Positions 24,338 through 36,811 of a stretch of DNA of 64,000 nucleotides are shown here, piece by piece. The DNA lies in assembly GCF_003573695.1 (NCBI RefSeq), contig NC_039359.1:138037939-138101938 (forward strand), read 5' to 3'. The DNA comes from Papaver somniferum (Eukaryota > Streptophyta > Magnoliopsida > Ranunculales > Papaveraceae). The notes beneath the pieces were generated by a model. The model saw only the letters and a program-made list of their open reading frames with translations. It was not told the origin of the DNA and did no database searches. Numbering within the stretch: position 1 is the first letter of the stretch; each line of letters starts with the position of its first letter. Made by a program: the position numbers and the translations under genes.

Positions 24338-25486
24338 TTACACATAGCTAGTTCCAAACATTTTTTCATCTTCAATGTTTTTGGATTTATTTATTTAAAT
24401 TCTAAGTTATTTGGAAGATGACGTTTGCAATTTCAATCTTTATGGTTTTATATATTGCAAATTGTTATGGGATATGTTGTTTACGTCCGTGAACCTTAAC
24501 TGTCCCATAGTTGTTCAAAAGTTAGCTCTATTATATGTCTATATGAAAGTATTGATAAAAGATAGAATGAACTTTTGACAAAAAAAAGTTATGCCTTTTA
24601 TGTTATTATGAAAATATTGATCTTCCCGGATCCACATCTTTGTGTTTTTACTGTGTTGCTACGTAAGTTCCCTTATGTCGAGCATGTGCAATTGAATTGA
24701 TCATCTTGTGTGGTTAATTCTATTGATTTTTTGGATACAAATTCATATTTTCATGTGATTTGGTTATATCCAATGAAATCCTTCTTTTCTTGTAAAAGCA
24801 AGGTCACCTTTGTTGTTCTCTCGGGAATGACATTTTATGGGGGAGAGTTTGTTTATGAACTTGTGCTTAATCGCCAGTGTGGCTGTGGAATTTTATAGGG
24901 GTTATCTTGTATCTTTATAAACTCCTTGATGAATGCATTTAGCTTCGGCTTTATGATTACATCTAAATTTGTTGGTATGTTTGTTCTCTTTTGGTCATGA
25001 AGAATCTCTATGGAAATTTCATTAGGATCCCACTAGCTTTCGTACCTTTGCCAATTTTATTGACAAAAAGGGGGAGAATTAATGTGTAGTTTCATACTAC
25101 AAATACATATGATTTACGGATCATTATGTAAGGGGGAGTGGTTTTCATATTGAGATGATGTATTGACTAAGGGGGAGTAATACATATCATCGTAGTATTA
25201 TTGTCAAAGTTGTGATGCAACTGAACTTTGATGCTGTGTAATAATACTATGACATTGTATATAAATGATCGAGAGCATCTGTTTTCTCATTGTTATCGCT
25301 ACGGATCGTCAACAACGATGATATTAAACTTACAACCTTTGGAATCATTGGAGTACTTGGAAGTGACGAAGATTTCGAGTAATGTTAAAGATGCCAAGGA
25401 GATCAAGCATTTGGATGAGAAGCTACAAAGTTTTTATTTATTTTGTGTAATTCATATATATTGATAGTTTTGTCACTAAAATTTAT
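24338..25486 (+). other. Element A 3' internal region, non-coding
   Basis: Starts with the second TTACA copy and continues the interrupted element A. It is collinear with 49960-51229 in B. It holds three GGGGGAG tracts (about 25071-25078, 25131-25139 and 25170-25178) ahead of the true polypurine tract. No gene is seen. Confidence 0.75.
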
Positions 25487-25498
25487 AAAGGGGGAGAT
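25487..25498 (+). promoter_or_regulatory. Polypurine tract of element A
   Basis: AAAGGGGGAGAT directly precedes the LTR start; it would prime plus-strand synthesis. The same tract lies before the 3' LTRs of B, D and E. Confidence 0.85.
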
Positions 25499-27990
25499 TG
25501 TTAGAGCATTGCTCAGTCGAACTCGCATGCGTTGCTACCTCAAGCATGTTTGTCAATGTTAGTGATCAAAACTATGAGTCTTGATTTCTAGCCTATTTAG
25601 ATGTCTCGGAACTAGAACATGGATTATGTAGTTGAGATTTAGACTTCACGGCGTTCATCTCTTGAAGACGAAGAAATACTAAGGGGAGCTTGTGGAACTT
25701 CATCAACAAAAGGTATGTGGAGACTGAAACTTATCTATCGCTTGGAAAGTCTATTTCTACTCTATCTCCTATATTGAGACATAAGTCGTGTTATGATATA
25801 GTTTTCTATTATACACATTTGAGATTTCGAGCTGAGTTTATCTCGCTTATATATGTCTCGGAATATGTGTTGGAAAGCTTTCGCTTCGGCCGAATTCATC
25901 TTACATTCGTGAAGAAAGTCCGAATAAGATCATATGAAATTTGTCGAGTCACATCTTACATGGTTTGTGTGATACAATCATTTGTTGTTGTCTTGGAATG
26001 TTTCATTATGATAATTTCAATAACTTGAAAATCGCTTTGACGAAAAATAGTTTGTGAACAACAACTATATAACGTCCTCTAATAAAGTTTCAACGATTGA
26101 AATAAAGAGTTTTGAATCATGTAACCATGTTTGGATATAAGCATAGTGTGTTAATCACATTAATGTACGTACGCGTACCCGTACGCGTACTGGTGGTTAC
26201 TGATGTCTGGGCAAGTATGCGTACCCGTAAGCATACCGGCGGAAAGTTCACGTCCGTGAAAATCTGCGGGAGTTTGGAATGTGTTGAAGTATGTGCACCC
26301 GTATGTGTACTGGCATAACCAAACTCAAGTCCGGATACTCAAGTATGCCTACCCGTTTGCGTACTTGAGTGGGTTACTTTCTAAAATCGGTTGTGTATAT
26401 GAACTTAAACATTTATATAAAAAGGAATGCAATCTTTGAAAACTGTGGATATAATGTTCATGAATTGGTTCGAGTGAATCAAACCGATTTTGTTTCGATT
26501 ATGTTCTTGTATACTTCTATGAGAATATAGCAATTGAACGACTGTTTAAATAGTTTCATTTGAGTCAATTGAACTAGTTATGGATAAGATGAATATGGTT
26601 GATATGAGAGTTATCGTATGGCTAACTTCGGTTGACCATTGTTAAGCCAACATGGGTGTACACGTTTGGGTACCGTTCAGAAACCTAAATGAGGGTACAT
26701 TTCATTTGTGTGTAACAAGCTAAGTTCGATCTAACGGTTGAAAGATATTAGCTTGGTTGAATCAGGTTTTTCATCTAACGGTGAATATTGAATGCTTTGT
26801 TACCAAGGTAACTTGGATTGCAAACCCTGATTTGAAAACTATATAAAGGAGAACTCTAGAAACTGGGAAACCTAATCCCCGTACTTCTGTGTGTTACTAG
26901 TTTCATAAGCTAGAGTCGATTCTCTTTTAACCTTATGTTTTCCTAAACCTTGTAGGTTAACGACTTGAAAGACTTCATTGGGATTGTTAAGCCAGACCCA
27001 ACTATTTCTCTTGTAGTTGCGTGTTCTGATCTTGCCCGATTTTATCGTTTGAGTACTATCTTCTCTAAGATTTGCTCGAGATTAATTTCTCCGATAGGCA
27101 AGATAAAACGTGATCACAAACATCTTCGTCTCATCGTTTGTGATTTCATAATATCTAGTTTCCCCATAATACGATTTAGATTATTGTGAGGTGATTGATA
27201 ATACTAAGCTGTTCTTCGGGAATATAAGTATGGTTTATCAATTGGTTCATGTTCACCTTGATTTATCAAAAGAAGGAACAAAAACTCTTGGGTATTTCTG
27301 TGGGAGACAGATTTATTCAATCCTATAGACTTTTCTGTGTGAGACAAATTTGTTTATCAAGTCTTCGACTTTGGGCCGTAGCAACTCTTGTTTTTGGGTG
27401 AGATCAACTAAGGGAATCAAGCGCGTAGTATCCTGTTGGGATCAGAGACGTAAGGAGCGCAACTGTACCTTGAATCAGTGTGAGATTTTTTAGGGTTAAA
27501 CTATAGTCCAGTCCGAAGTTCATTGGTAGTAGGCTAGTGTCTGTTGCGGCTTAATACAGTGTGGTGTTCAATCTAGACTAGGTCTCGGGGTTTTTCTGCA
27601 TTTGTGGTTTCCTCGTTAACAAAATTCTGGTGTCTGTGTTATTTCTTTTCCGCATTATATTTTGTTATATAATTGAAATATCACAGGTTATGCGTTAAGA
27701 TCAATCAATTAGAATATACAACCTTTGGTTGTCGATTTACATTGATTGACACTTGAACATTGGTCTTTGGTACCGTTCAAGTTAACTCCTTTTATATTCA
27801 ATCGGGCTCACAGATTTCTATTTGCTGATTGAGGATTGAATTAAGAGTTAGAGATATTAAACTCTTTGATATACTTTTATCTAGACTGAGTCTGACTGTT
27901 TAGTTTATTCTCTAGAAAGTGTATTGGAGTAAGTCCTCTCAGATTGCCAAACGAATTGTTGGGTGTGGTTGTTAGACCCCCGCTTTTTCA
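25499..27990 (+). repeat. Element A 3' LTR (2492 bp)
   Basis: Begins TGTTAGAGCATTGCTC and ends CCCCGCTTTTTCA. A TATA box (TATATAAA) lies at 26840-26847. An array of CpG-rich GTACGCGTAC-type motifs lies at 26164-26371, about 470 bp upstream of the TATA box. ORFs inside are chance frames. Confidence 0.92.
26164..26371 (+). repeat. CpG-rich quasi-palindromic repeats in the A-type LTR
   Basis: Four diverged units of the form TATGCGTACCCGTACGCGTA, spaced about 50-65 bp. GTACGCGTAC is a perfect palindrome. Equivalent arrays lie at 30828-31042 and 51841-52044. Confidence 0.85.
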
Positions 27991-28160
27991 CGTGCGATTC
28001 GCGATTTGAATCGCACACATAAATCATTTTTCCTGTGAATCGCTTAATCAACTTTGAGTAACAATATAAACCATGCATTTTACAATCGTGCGATTCGCGA
28101 TTTTAATCGCACACGTCAATCGTTTTTCCTGTGAATCGCTTAGTCAACCTTATATGTCAG
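27991..28160. repeat. 96-bp tandem duplication with palindromic core
   Basis: Two units begin CGTGCGATTCGCGATTT at 27991 and 28087. Each contains GTGCGATTC and GAATCGCAC (or AATCGCAC) facing each other, so each can form a short hairpin. A weaker, related TGCGATTC/GAATCG texture continues to about 28460. Confidence 0.8.
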
Positions 28161-28700
28161 GTGAAGTTTCGAAATCAGGACCTCTCATGACCTCCTGAGT
28201 CATATGAGTGGCCTCCTACCAATGTTCCACCTTGATTGTTTTTGATGTGTAACGAACTTTATTAGTATATATAGGGACCAAAGACCAAAACTAGACAAAA
28301 AAAATGGTTTCTGATAAACACACCACATAATCCAATATTATTTACAAAAAAACATATGATTCAATAATCATGTGTGAATTGAAGATTCACGCTTTAACAT
28401 ACGACTCGATTCTCAAAATATGAAAAACGATTCGCTCCATGATTCACGATTTCACTACCTTGATAGAAACCCTGGGATATATAGCATTTTCGCTAGACAA
28501 TTGAGAGTGGGGTCAAAGGCTTTCCACAATTGGGATAGATAGTCCGAAATAATATTGAAGCGAACAAAACAATTTAAATACTAGTACTATTTAACATATA
28601 TAGCTCTAGCAGAGGTTCTCACAACAGTACGACATCTAAGGAATAAGGACCACGTAAACCTGCCTTGTTAAGCGGAAATGTTAGATACCACGTATTTATA
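28161..28700. other. Non-coding stretch without recognised features
   Basis: AT-rich DNA between the duplication at 27991 and the inverted repeat at 28701. No ORF, RNA gene or element termini were found. Confidence 0.6.
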
Positions 28701-28768
28701 GTTTGATTTTGTGCACACTCTTTACTTTGTGCACACTCTGTATTTAAAAGAGTGTGCACAAAACAAAC
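28701..28768. repeat. Inverted repeat with about 20-bp arms
   Basis: The left arm contains TTTGTGCACACTCT and the right arm AGAGTGTGCACAAA. A third copy of TTTGTGCACACTCT lies in the loop. The element could be a short fold-back remnant. Confidence 0.8.
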
Positions 28769-28899
28769 TAATCACATTGGTTTGTTGTAACTAGCATTAT
28801 CTTCTCATTATTTAAATATTTATATTACTTTAAAATTGATTTAAATTTTAAAAATATGTGAGAAAATATAGGAGTGTTTTCAATAAAAGGAAATACTTA

Positions 28900-29324
28900 G
28901 AGCTTTTCTAATGGGATGTGTGTGAGGATAAATATCTAAGTCCACGTAGGATGCACATCCATTTTCTCTAAAATCTTTCTCCAATCCTGATGTCTTAAAC
29001 CAATGTATTGATGATTTTGGATGAACATTGTCAAGGTGAATGTCTAGTTCTATATATACACCTTGACAATGTCTACCCATCCTAGTCAGTTTTTATTTAA
29101 TTAAATTGTCTTTTATATACTAAATAGTCATTTTCTTAGCTTTAATCAAGTGTAACAAAATCTTAAGTTAATGAAAATAAAATTTTATACTAATAAAAAA
29201 AGACGTCAAATACAATATCATTAGAGTGAAAAAAAATCTCCCTAATTTTAAGTAAAATAGGAAGGAAAATGTCTTGTTTGTGTTGCCACATACAAAGCAC
29301 ACACAATGACTATTGGAGAATTTC
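28900..29324. mobile_element. MITE, PIF/Harbinger-like
   Basis: It is flanked by TTA on both sides (28897-28899 and 29325-29327). Imperfect terminal inverted repeats read GAGCTTTTCTAATGG on the left and, reversed, GAAATTCTCCAATAG on the right. The interior holds a hairpin with CATTGTCAAGGTG and CACCTTGACAATG arms. The 3-bp TTA duplication fits PIF/Harbinger. No coding sequence; 425 bp. Confidence 0.65.
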
Positions 29325-29343
29325 TTAATTATTTAACATACTA

Positions 29344-29659
29344 CTCCCTCCGTTCTGTAATAGGTGACGTAGTTTAAGTTTGCAAAATTCTTAAGATAGG
29401 TGGAAGATAGAATATTTTTAATTACTTTTTTACAATATAACCTTATGGATAATAATTAGTAAAAATTTAGAAATAACTTATCCCTCAAACTATATCACAA
29501 ATATTCGTAAACTTTATACCATTGAAAAGCATTATAAGACATCTACCTGACGAATATAAAAATATCTATCAGATTATACATATTTCTTATACTAACAATT
29601 ATCAATTAAAAGGGTAGTTTTAGAATATCGTCTTATTTAATGAAATAAGTCACCTATTA
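29344..29659. mobile_element. Stowaway-like MITE, right terminus lost
   Basis: The left terminus CTCCCTCCGTTCTGTAATAG after TA is the classic Stowaway (Tc1/mariner) end. At 29650-29659 the sequence GTCACCTATTA mirrors the inner part of that end (TAATAGGTGAC). The outermost ~14 bp (the CGGAGGGAG part) are missing and unrelated DNA follows. Confidence 0.75.
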
Positions 29660-30054
29660 GGCCAAGCACTATGGCGGAACATCTCGTTTCGCTATACCTT
29701 AATTGAAGCTAAGCAAAATGAGCATGAAGGTGCACCCCACTAGGTACTCATTTGATATAACTTGGAGGAATGACCAAAACATGAGAAAATAGATTTGGTC
29801 TCAAATGATTTTGGAGTTGTGTATTTTATACCGAAAAATTTGGAGTTGTGTATATTTTATAAATCCTCGCGGTAATTACTTGATTTGTACATGATCGCTA
29901 CATGGTTTACCAAGATTTTTTGGGGGTGTACCAAAGTCCATATAAGACAAAAGGGTTTTAAGTATTAGATTGGTACATCCCCAGGCAAATCGGTAACCCA
30001 AAAATAGTAATCAATAGTTATAGAATTTTGATTTATCCTTACAATAAAGAGACA
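29660..30054. other. Non-coding stretch without recognised features
   Basis: AT-rich DNA; no supported gene or element ends. Confidence 0.6.
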
Positions 30055-30231
30055 AAATTACGCATTTATCTTGAAAAAAAATAAAAATAAAATTAGTAGC
30101 ATGAGGTTGTGGCAGCTAGACCTCAGTTAATTTGAAACTGACAAGAGGCTACATCATGTTTGTTAGGATGATTCGGGATTTGATTTTGATTCGGTCTTAA
30201 TCAAGTATTAGAAAGTTCAACTCGAGGTTTA
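30055..30231 (+). repeat. Left half of a tandem-repeat unit split by element B
   Basis: The segment containing GCATGAGGTTGTGGCAGCTA matches 62002-62186 and later units. It is cut off at GAGGTTTA by element B and continues at 61791 with GTTTAGTATAGAGG. Confidence 0.85.
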
Positions 30232-32659
30232 TGTTAGAGCACTGTTCGGTCGAACTCGCAAGCGTTTTTATCTCAAGCTTGTTTGTCAAGTTTAGTTGCC
30301 AAAACAATAAGTCTTGATTTCTAGTCTACTTATAGCTAAGTCTCGAATTAGGATAGTAAGTGTAGTTGAGCTTTAGACTCCACGGAGTTCATCGAATGAA
30401 AACGAAGAACTACTCAAGAGAACTTGTGGAACTTCATCAACAAAAGGTATGTGGAGACTTGAACTTATCAATCACTCAAAAGTCTATCTATTATATCTCC
30501 TAATTTGAGACAAAAGTCGTATTGCTATATAGACTTCAATTATACACATTTGTTATTTCGAGCTGAGTTTAACTCACTTATCTATTTCTCTAAATATGTG
30601 TTGGTAAGCTTTCACTTTAACCAAGTTTATCTTTACTCTTGACGAAAGTCATATTAATTATTTCAATAACTTGAAAATCGCTTTGATGCTAATAGTTTGT
30701 GGATAACAACTATTGTCATTCTCTAAAAAAGTTTCAATGATTGAAATGAGAGTTTAGAACAAGTAACCATGTTTGGATATAAACATAGTGTGTATTCACA
30801 TTTGTGTAAAATCGAAAACCGGGAACCTAAGTATGCGTACCCGTACGCGTACTGGTTGGTTGTTTGAATTCCGGAACCTAGGTATGCGTACCCGTACCCG
30901 TATGCGTACTGGCGAAAGTTTGGGTTCCGTGAATTTCTGCTGGAGTTTAGAAGTGTGAATTGGTATGCGTACCCTATGCGTACTGGCGTAACCAAACTCG
31001 ATCCGGCTACTTAGGTATGCGTACCCGTTTGCATACTTAAGTAGGTTACTTTCTAAAATCAGTTTGTTCATGAACTAAAACATTTATATAATAAGGAATG
31101 CAATCTTTTGCAAACCGTGGCTATAATGTTCATGAATTGATTCGAATGAATCAAAATCGATTTTGCTTCAATTGTGTCTTTTATACTTCTATGATATCTA
31201 AGCACTTGAAAAACTCTCTAACTAGTTTCATTTGAGTCATTTGAACTAGTTATGGTAAAAATGGATAAGGTTGATATGAAAGTGCTCATATGGCTAACCA
31301 TTGGTTAACTATTGTTGAACTGACTAAGTGTACACGTTTAGGTACGGTTACTCAAACCTAAATGAAGGTACATTTCATTTGTGTATAACAAGCTAAGTTC
31401 AATCTAACAGTTGAAAGATATTAACTTGAATCTAATCAGGTATTCATCTAACGGTGAATATTTAATGTTTTGTTACCAAGGTAACTTAGATTGCAAACCC
31501 TGATTTGAAATCTATATAAAGGAGAACTATAGCAACTGGGAAACCTAATCCCCACACCTCCTGTGTGATACTAGTTGCATAATCTAAAGTCTTTCTCTGT
31601 TAACCTTAGGTTTTTCATGAAACCCTGTAGGTTAACGACTTAAAGACTTCATTGGGATTATGAAGCCAGGCCAAACTATTTTCTCTGTAGTTGCGTATTC
31701 TGATCTTGTTGTTTTCTATTGTGATTGAGAACTATCTTCTTTAAGATTTGCTAGAGATTTTATCTCCGATAGGAAAGATTGAAAAGTAGTCACAAACACT
31801 TTCGTCTCATCGTTTGTGATTCCACAATATCTTGTTTCGTTAATCGATTAATATTATTATGAGGTGATTGATAATATTAAGATGCTCTTCAGGAATATAA
31901 GTCCGATTTATCAATTGGTTCATGTTCACCTTGATTTATTAAAAGACGGAACAAAAACTCATAGGTATTTCTGTGGGAGACAGATTTATCTATTCAATAG
32001 ACTTTTCTGTGTGATACAAATTTGTTTATCAACTCTTCGACTTTGGTTCGTAGAAACTCTTAGTTGTGGGTGAGATCAACTAAGGGAATCAAGTGCACAG
32101 AATCCGACGTGGTTCTTGAGGCGTAAGGAACGCAACTGTACCTTGATCAATGTGAGATTGATTAGGCCTCAACTACATTCCAGTACAAAGTTAACTTGGA
32201 TTAGTCTAGTGTCTGTAGCGGCTTAATACAGTGTGGTGTTCAAATCTGGACTAGGTCGCGGGGTTTTTCTGCATTTGCGGTTACCTCGTTAACAAAACTT
32301 CTGGTGTATGTGTTATTTCTTTTCCTCATTGTATTTTGTTATATAATTGAAATATCACAGGTTATGTGTTGAATCGAACAATTAGTAAATCCAATGTTTG
32401 GTTGTTGATTGAAATTGATTGATCCTTGAACATTGGTTTTGGTACCGTTCAAGTTATCTCTTGTATTCAATCACGCTCGCAAATTCCTATTTGTTTGATT
32501 GCAAATTGAATTGAGAAATTGAGATATAACTCTTTGATATACTTTTTCTGAAGATTGAGTCTGACTGTCTAGTTGATTCTCTTGAAAGTATATTGGAGTT
32601 AGTACATACAGATAGCTAAGAGAAATATTGGGTGAGGTTGTTAGACCCCCTCCTTTTCA
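30232..32659 (+). repeat. Element B 5' LTR (2428 bp)
   Basis: Starts TGTTAGAGCACTG, ends CCTCCTTTTCA. TATA box TATATAAA at 31513-31520. The CpG-rich GTACGCGTAC-type array lies at about 30828-31042. Confidence 0.92.
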
Positions 32660-32661
32660 AT

Positions 32662-32673
32662 TGGTATCAGAGC
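32662..32673 (+). promoter_or_regulatory. Primer binding site of element B, tRNA-iMet
   Basis: TGGTATCAGAGC two bases after the LTR end. Confidence 0.9.
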
Positions 32674-32725
32674 AGGCAAACACGTTTAAGACCTCATAAG
32701 TCTGTATTTTTAGCGATCTGGCTCT

Positions 32726-33450
32726 ATGGACAGAAGTGTTAGCTCAATAAACGTGCCACCAGTCTTCGATGGCTCGAATTACTTGTGCTGGAAAATTGCG
32801 ATGCGTGCCTTTCTTCAAGTGCGTGATTTTCAATCATGGGTTTACGTTTTTAATGGATATATTCCTCTGGTTGTTACAATAGACACTGTAACTGTTCCAA
32901 AGGATATTGGTGATTATGATGCTGTAGAGATTCTTGCTGCAAAGCAAAATTCTGACGGACTGAATAATATCATCCATGCCATTACCCCAGATCTTCAGTA
33001 CCATGTGACTACGTGCACTCGGTCTAAAGATGCTTGGGATATCTTAGAAACCGTATTTGAAGGGAATACCTGTCAAAAAGAAGTTAGGCTTCAAAACCTA
33101 AATTCCGATTGGGAAAACCTTCGTATGGCAGATGAAGATTCATTTGATGAGTTTAATCACAAAGTGTCTGAAATTGTTAATGCATCTTTTGCATTGGGTG
33201 AGACTATTCCTGAAAAGGACATTGTGATGAAATTTCTCAGATCACTGCCATCCAGATACAATTCTAAGAAACACGCCATCGTTAAAGGAAATAACCTTGA
33301 TGTGCTTTCCAGAAATACTCTCGTTGGGAAGTTAAATATCTTTGATCATGAACATATATCCAAATCTGGAAAGGATATTGCTTTCAAACCACAAAAGAAC
33401 ATTAAATTACTTGATAAAATTAAAAATGTTGGCATCTCTGAAGATGATCT
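32726..33450 (+). pseudogene. Copia-type gag of element B, 5' part
   Basis: ATG at 32726 is the first after the primer site. The frame is open for about 241 codons and encodes a UBN2/copia Gag domain (about residues 55-205), with the family features DGSNYLCWKI near the start and SKDAWDIL, LRSLPSRY further on. It is the capsid-type part of the particle protein. The reading frame is cut at GATCT by element D. The 14 residues that follow as far as the stop at 33493 are translated from D's LTR. The gag sequence resumes in frame at 48641. Confidence 0.9.
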
Positions 33451-35887
33451 TGAAAAAGCGGGGTCTAACAACACCACCCAATATTTCGCTTAGGAATCTG
33501 TATGGACTAACTCCGAAATACTTTATAGAAAATCAACTAGACAGTCAGACTCAATCTAGGTAAAAGTATCTCAAGGAGTTAATATCTCTCTCTTGTTTTG
33601 ATTTACTCAAGCTAATAGAAATCAGCGAGTCTTTAATCAAACACAAGGAATAACTTGGATGGTACCAAAGACCAATATCCAAGGATCAATCAGTGACAAT
33701 CAACAACCAAAGGTTGGATTACTCTAATTGATGATCTAACGCACAACCTGTATTATTTCAATTATAAAGATAAAACAATATAATGGGGAAATTGAAATAA
33801 CACAGACACCAGAAATTTTGTTAACGAGGAAATAGCAAATGCAGAAAAACCCCGGGACCTAGTCCAGATTGAACACACACTGTATTAAGCCGCTACAGAC
33901 ACTAGCCTATTCCAAGCTAACTTCGGACTGGACTGTAGTTGAACCCCAATCATTCTCCCACTGATCCAAGGTACAGTTGTACTCCCTACGCCTCTGATCC
34001 CAGCAGGATAATGCGCACTTGATTCCCTTAGTTGATCTCACCCACAACTAAGAGTTGCTACGACCCAAAGTCGAAGACTTGATGATAAACAAATATGTCT
34101 CACACAGAAAAGTCCATCGAAGGATTAATCTGTCTCCCACATATAAACCCTAAAAGGTTTTGTTCCGTATTTGATAATAATCAAGGTGAACAGGAACCAA
34201 TTGATAACCCGGTCTTATATTCCCGAAGAACAACCTAGAGTTATCAATCACCTCACAACAATATTAATCGTATGGTAGCGAAATAAGATGTTGCGGAATC
34301 ACAAACAATGAGACGAAGATATTTGTGATTACTTTTTATATCTTGCCTATCGGAGATATCAAATCTCAATCCAATCGATATGATTATACTCGTACGATAG
34401 AAGATGCAAGATCAGATCACGCAACTATGATAAAGTAGTATAGGTCTGGCTTCACAATCCCAATGAAGTCTTTAAGTCGTTAACCTGGTTTTAGAAGAAT
34501 AAAACCAAAGGTTAAAGGAGAACCGACTCTAGCACGCAAACTAGTATCACACGTAAGGTGTGGGGATTAGTCTTTCATTGATGCTAGATGTCCCCTTATA
34601 TAGTCTTTCGAATCAGGGTTTGCCATTAAGTTACCTTAGTAACAAAGCAATCAATATCCACCGTTAGATGAAAACCTGATTTAGATTCAAGCTAATATTT
34701 ATCAACCGTTAGATCGAAAACTTAGCTTGTTACACACAATTTAAATGCACGCTTCTAGGTTTGTTAACCGTACCCAAACGTATGCACTTGTTGGTTCAAT
34801 AATAGTTAACCAAAAGGTTAGCCATATGAGCATTTCATATCAACCATGTTCTTCTTCACCATAACTAGTTCACATGACTCAAATGAACTAGTTAGGGAGT
34901 TGTTCAATTGCAAGGAATTCTTATGTAACTACACAAGACACAGTTGAAGAAAAGATGATTTGATTCACTTGAATCGGTTCATGAACTTTTATAGCCACGG
35001 TTTGCAAACTGCATTCCTTAGTCTTTTTAAGTTTAAGTTCAGAAATCATATTCAGATATATAACCTTCTTAAGTTCGCAGACTTGGTTTGCGGACTTAAG
35101 TTACCGGACAGAGTTTACAAACTCCAGCAGAAATTCTCTGGATGAGAACTTCGCTGATTCGCGGACTTAGCTTCACGCACTAGTTTGTCAACTCCAGCAG
35201 AAATTCTCGGGTTTGAAAACTTCGGCAGTTCGCGGACTTGGCTCACGCCATTCTTCCGGTTCTCTTGATCAACAAAGTTCGCAAACTTTGGTTCAAGGAA
35301 TATGACTTATACATAAATGTGTTTCCATAACAATGCTTATGTCCATCATTGGTTATGTAATCTAAACTCTCATTCCAATCATTGAAACATTCTTAGAGGA
35401 CGTTATATAGTTGTAACACCATTTCTCGTCAAAGCAATTTTCAAAGTGATTGAAACATATCATGACTTTCGTCACTAGGTAAAGATAAACTTGGTCTAAG
35501 CGAAAAGCTTACCAACACATATTTTGAGACATAGATAGGCGAGGTATACTCGGCTCGAAATACCAAATGCGTATAATCAAAGTCTATATATAGCATACGA
35601 CTTTTTGTCTCAAGAAGTAGGAGATAGAATAGATAGACTTTTGAGTGATACATAAGTTCAAGACTTCACATACCTTTTTGTCGAGAATTTCCGCCGGTTC
35701 CTTGAGTAGTTCTTCTTCTTGTATGATGAATCGCCATGAAGTCCTTGAACTCAACTACAGTTTCTATCCTAGTCCGAGACTTAGCTATAGTAGACTAGAA
35801 ATCAAGACTTATAGTTTTGATCACTAACATTGACAAACATGCTTGAGATAGCAACGCATGCGATTTCGACCGAGCAATGCTCTAACA
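33451..35887 (-). repeat. Element D 3' LTR (2437 bp)
   Basis: Read on the minus strand it starts TGTTAGAGCATTGCTC and ends CGCTTTTTCA. In place of the GTACGCGTAC-type array of A and B it carries GTCCGCGAAC-type repeats (about 35060-35240). ORFs inside are chance frames. Confidence 0.9.
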
Positions 35888-36761
35888 ATATCCCCCTTTG
35901 TTAATTTTAGTGACAAAACTATCAATACATATGGAATACAAAAAAAGATAATGAAACTTTAGTAGCTCCTATTCCACATGTCTAATCTTCAACATTCCTC
36001 GAAATCTTCGTCATTTCCAAGTACTCCAATGATCCCAAAGGTTCTAAGTTTAACATCACCGTTGTTGAAGATCTGTATCTATAAAAATGAGAAAACATAA
36101 TTCTCGATCATTGTTATACAGTGTCATAGTGTTATTACACAGTGTCAAAGTTTAATTGTGTCACAACTTCAACAATAATACTATGGTGATATGTATCACT
36201 CCCCCTTAGTCAATACTCCATCTCACATGGAAACCACTCCCCCTTACACAATGATCCGAAAACCATATGTATTTGTAGTGTGAACTACATATTAATTCTC
36301 CCCCTTTTTGTCAATAAAATTGGCAAAGGTACAAGAACGGGATCATAATGAAATTTCCGTAAGAGACATTTCATGACTAAAAGAAAAAATACATACCAAC
36401 TAATTTAGATGCAATCATAAAGCCGAAGCTAAATGCATTCATCAAGGAGTTTAAAGATACAAGATAACCCCTCTAAAATTCCACAGCCGCACACCCCTCA
36501 AGATATGACCATTAAGCACAAGTTCAAAAGAACTCTCCCCCATTTGATGTCATTCCCGAAAGAACAACAATGAGCGACCTTAATTTCAAAAGAAAATAAT
36601 GATTTTTATTGGACACCAAAACCATAAGAATGATTTTTATGTCCAAAAAATCAATCATCACAAGTAAACCCATGATTAATTTAACTGGAATACGCAACCA
36701 AATGAAACACAAAAAATGATCAATTTAATTGATTGTGCTCAACATAAGTAAACTTATGGAG
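35888..36761 (-). other. Element D 3' internal region with polypurine tract
   Basis: Non-coding. The polypurine tract lies at 35888-35899 on the minus strand (purine run AAAGGGGGATAT). Further GGGGGAG tracts lie at about 36202-36208, 36238-36244 and 36299-36307. It is homologous to E at 54592-55450. Confidence 0.75.
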
Positions 36762-36811
36762 CTACGACTAAGTTTTTTTTTAGCTAGAAAAGGAAAAAAT
36801 GTATTGAAATT

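Noticed and set aside
30723..31071. Antisense frames rich in Tyr-Ala-Tyr-Gly and Arg-Val
   Set aside because: They are produced by the GTACGCGTAC-type LTR repeats; the same artefact recurs at 51723-52077.
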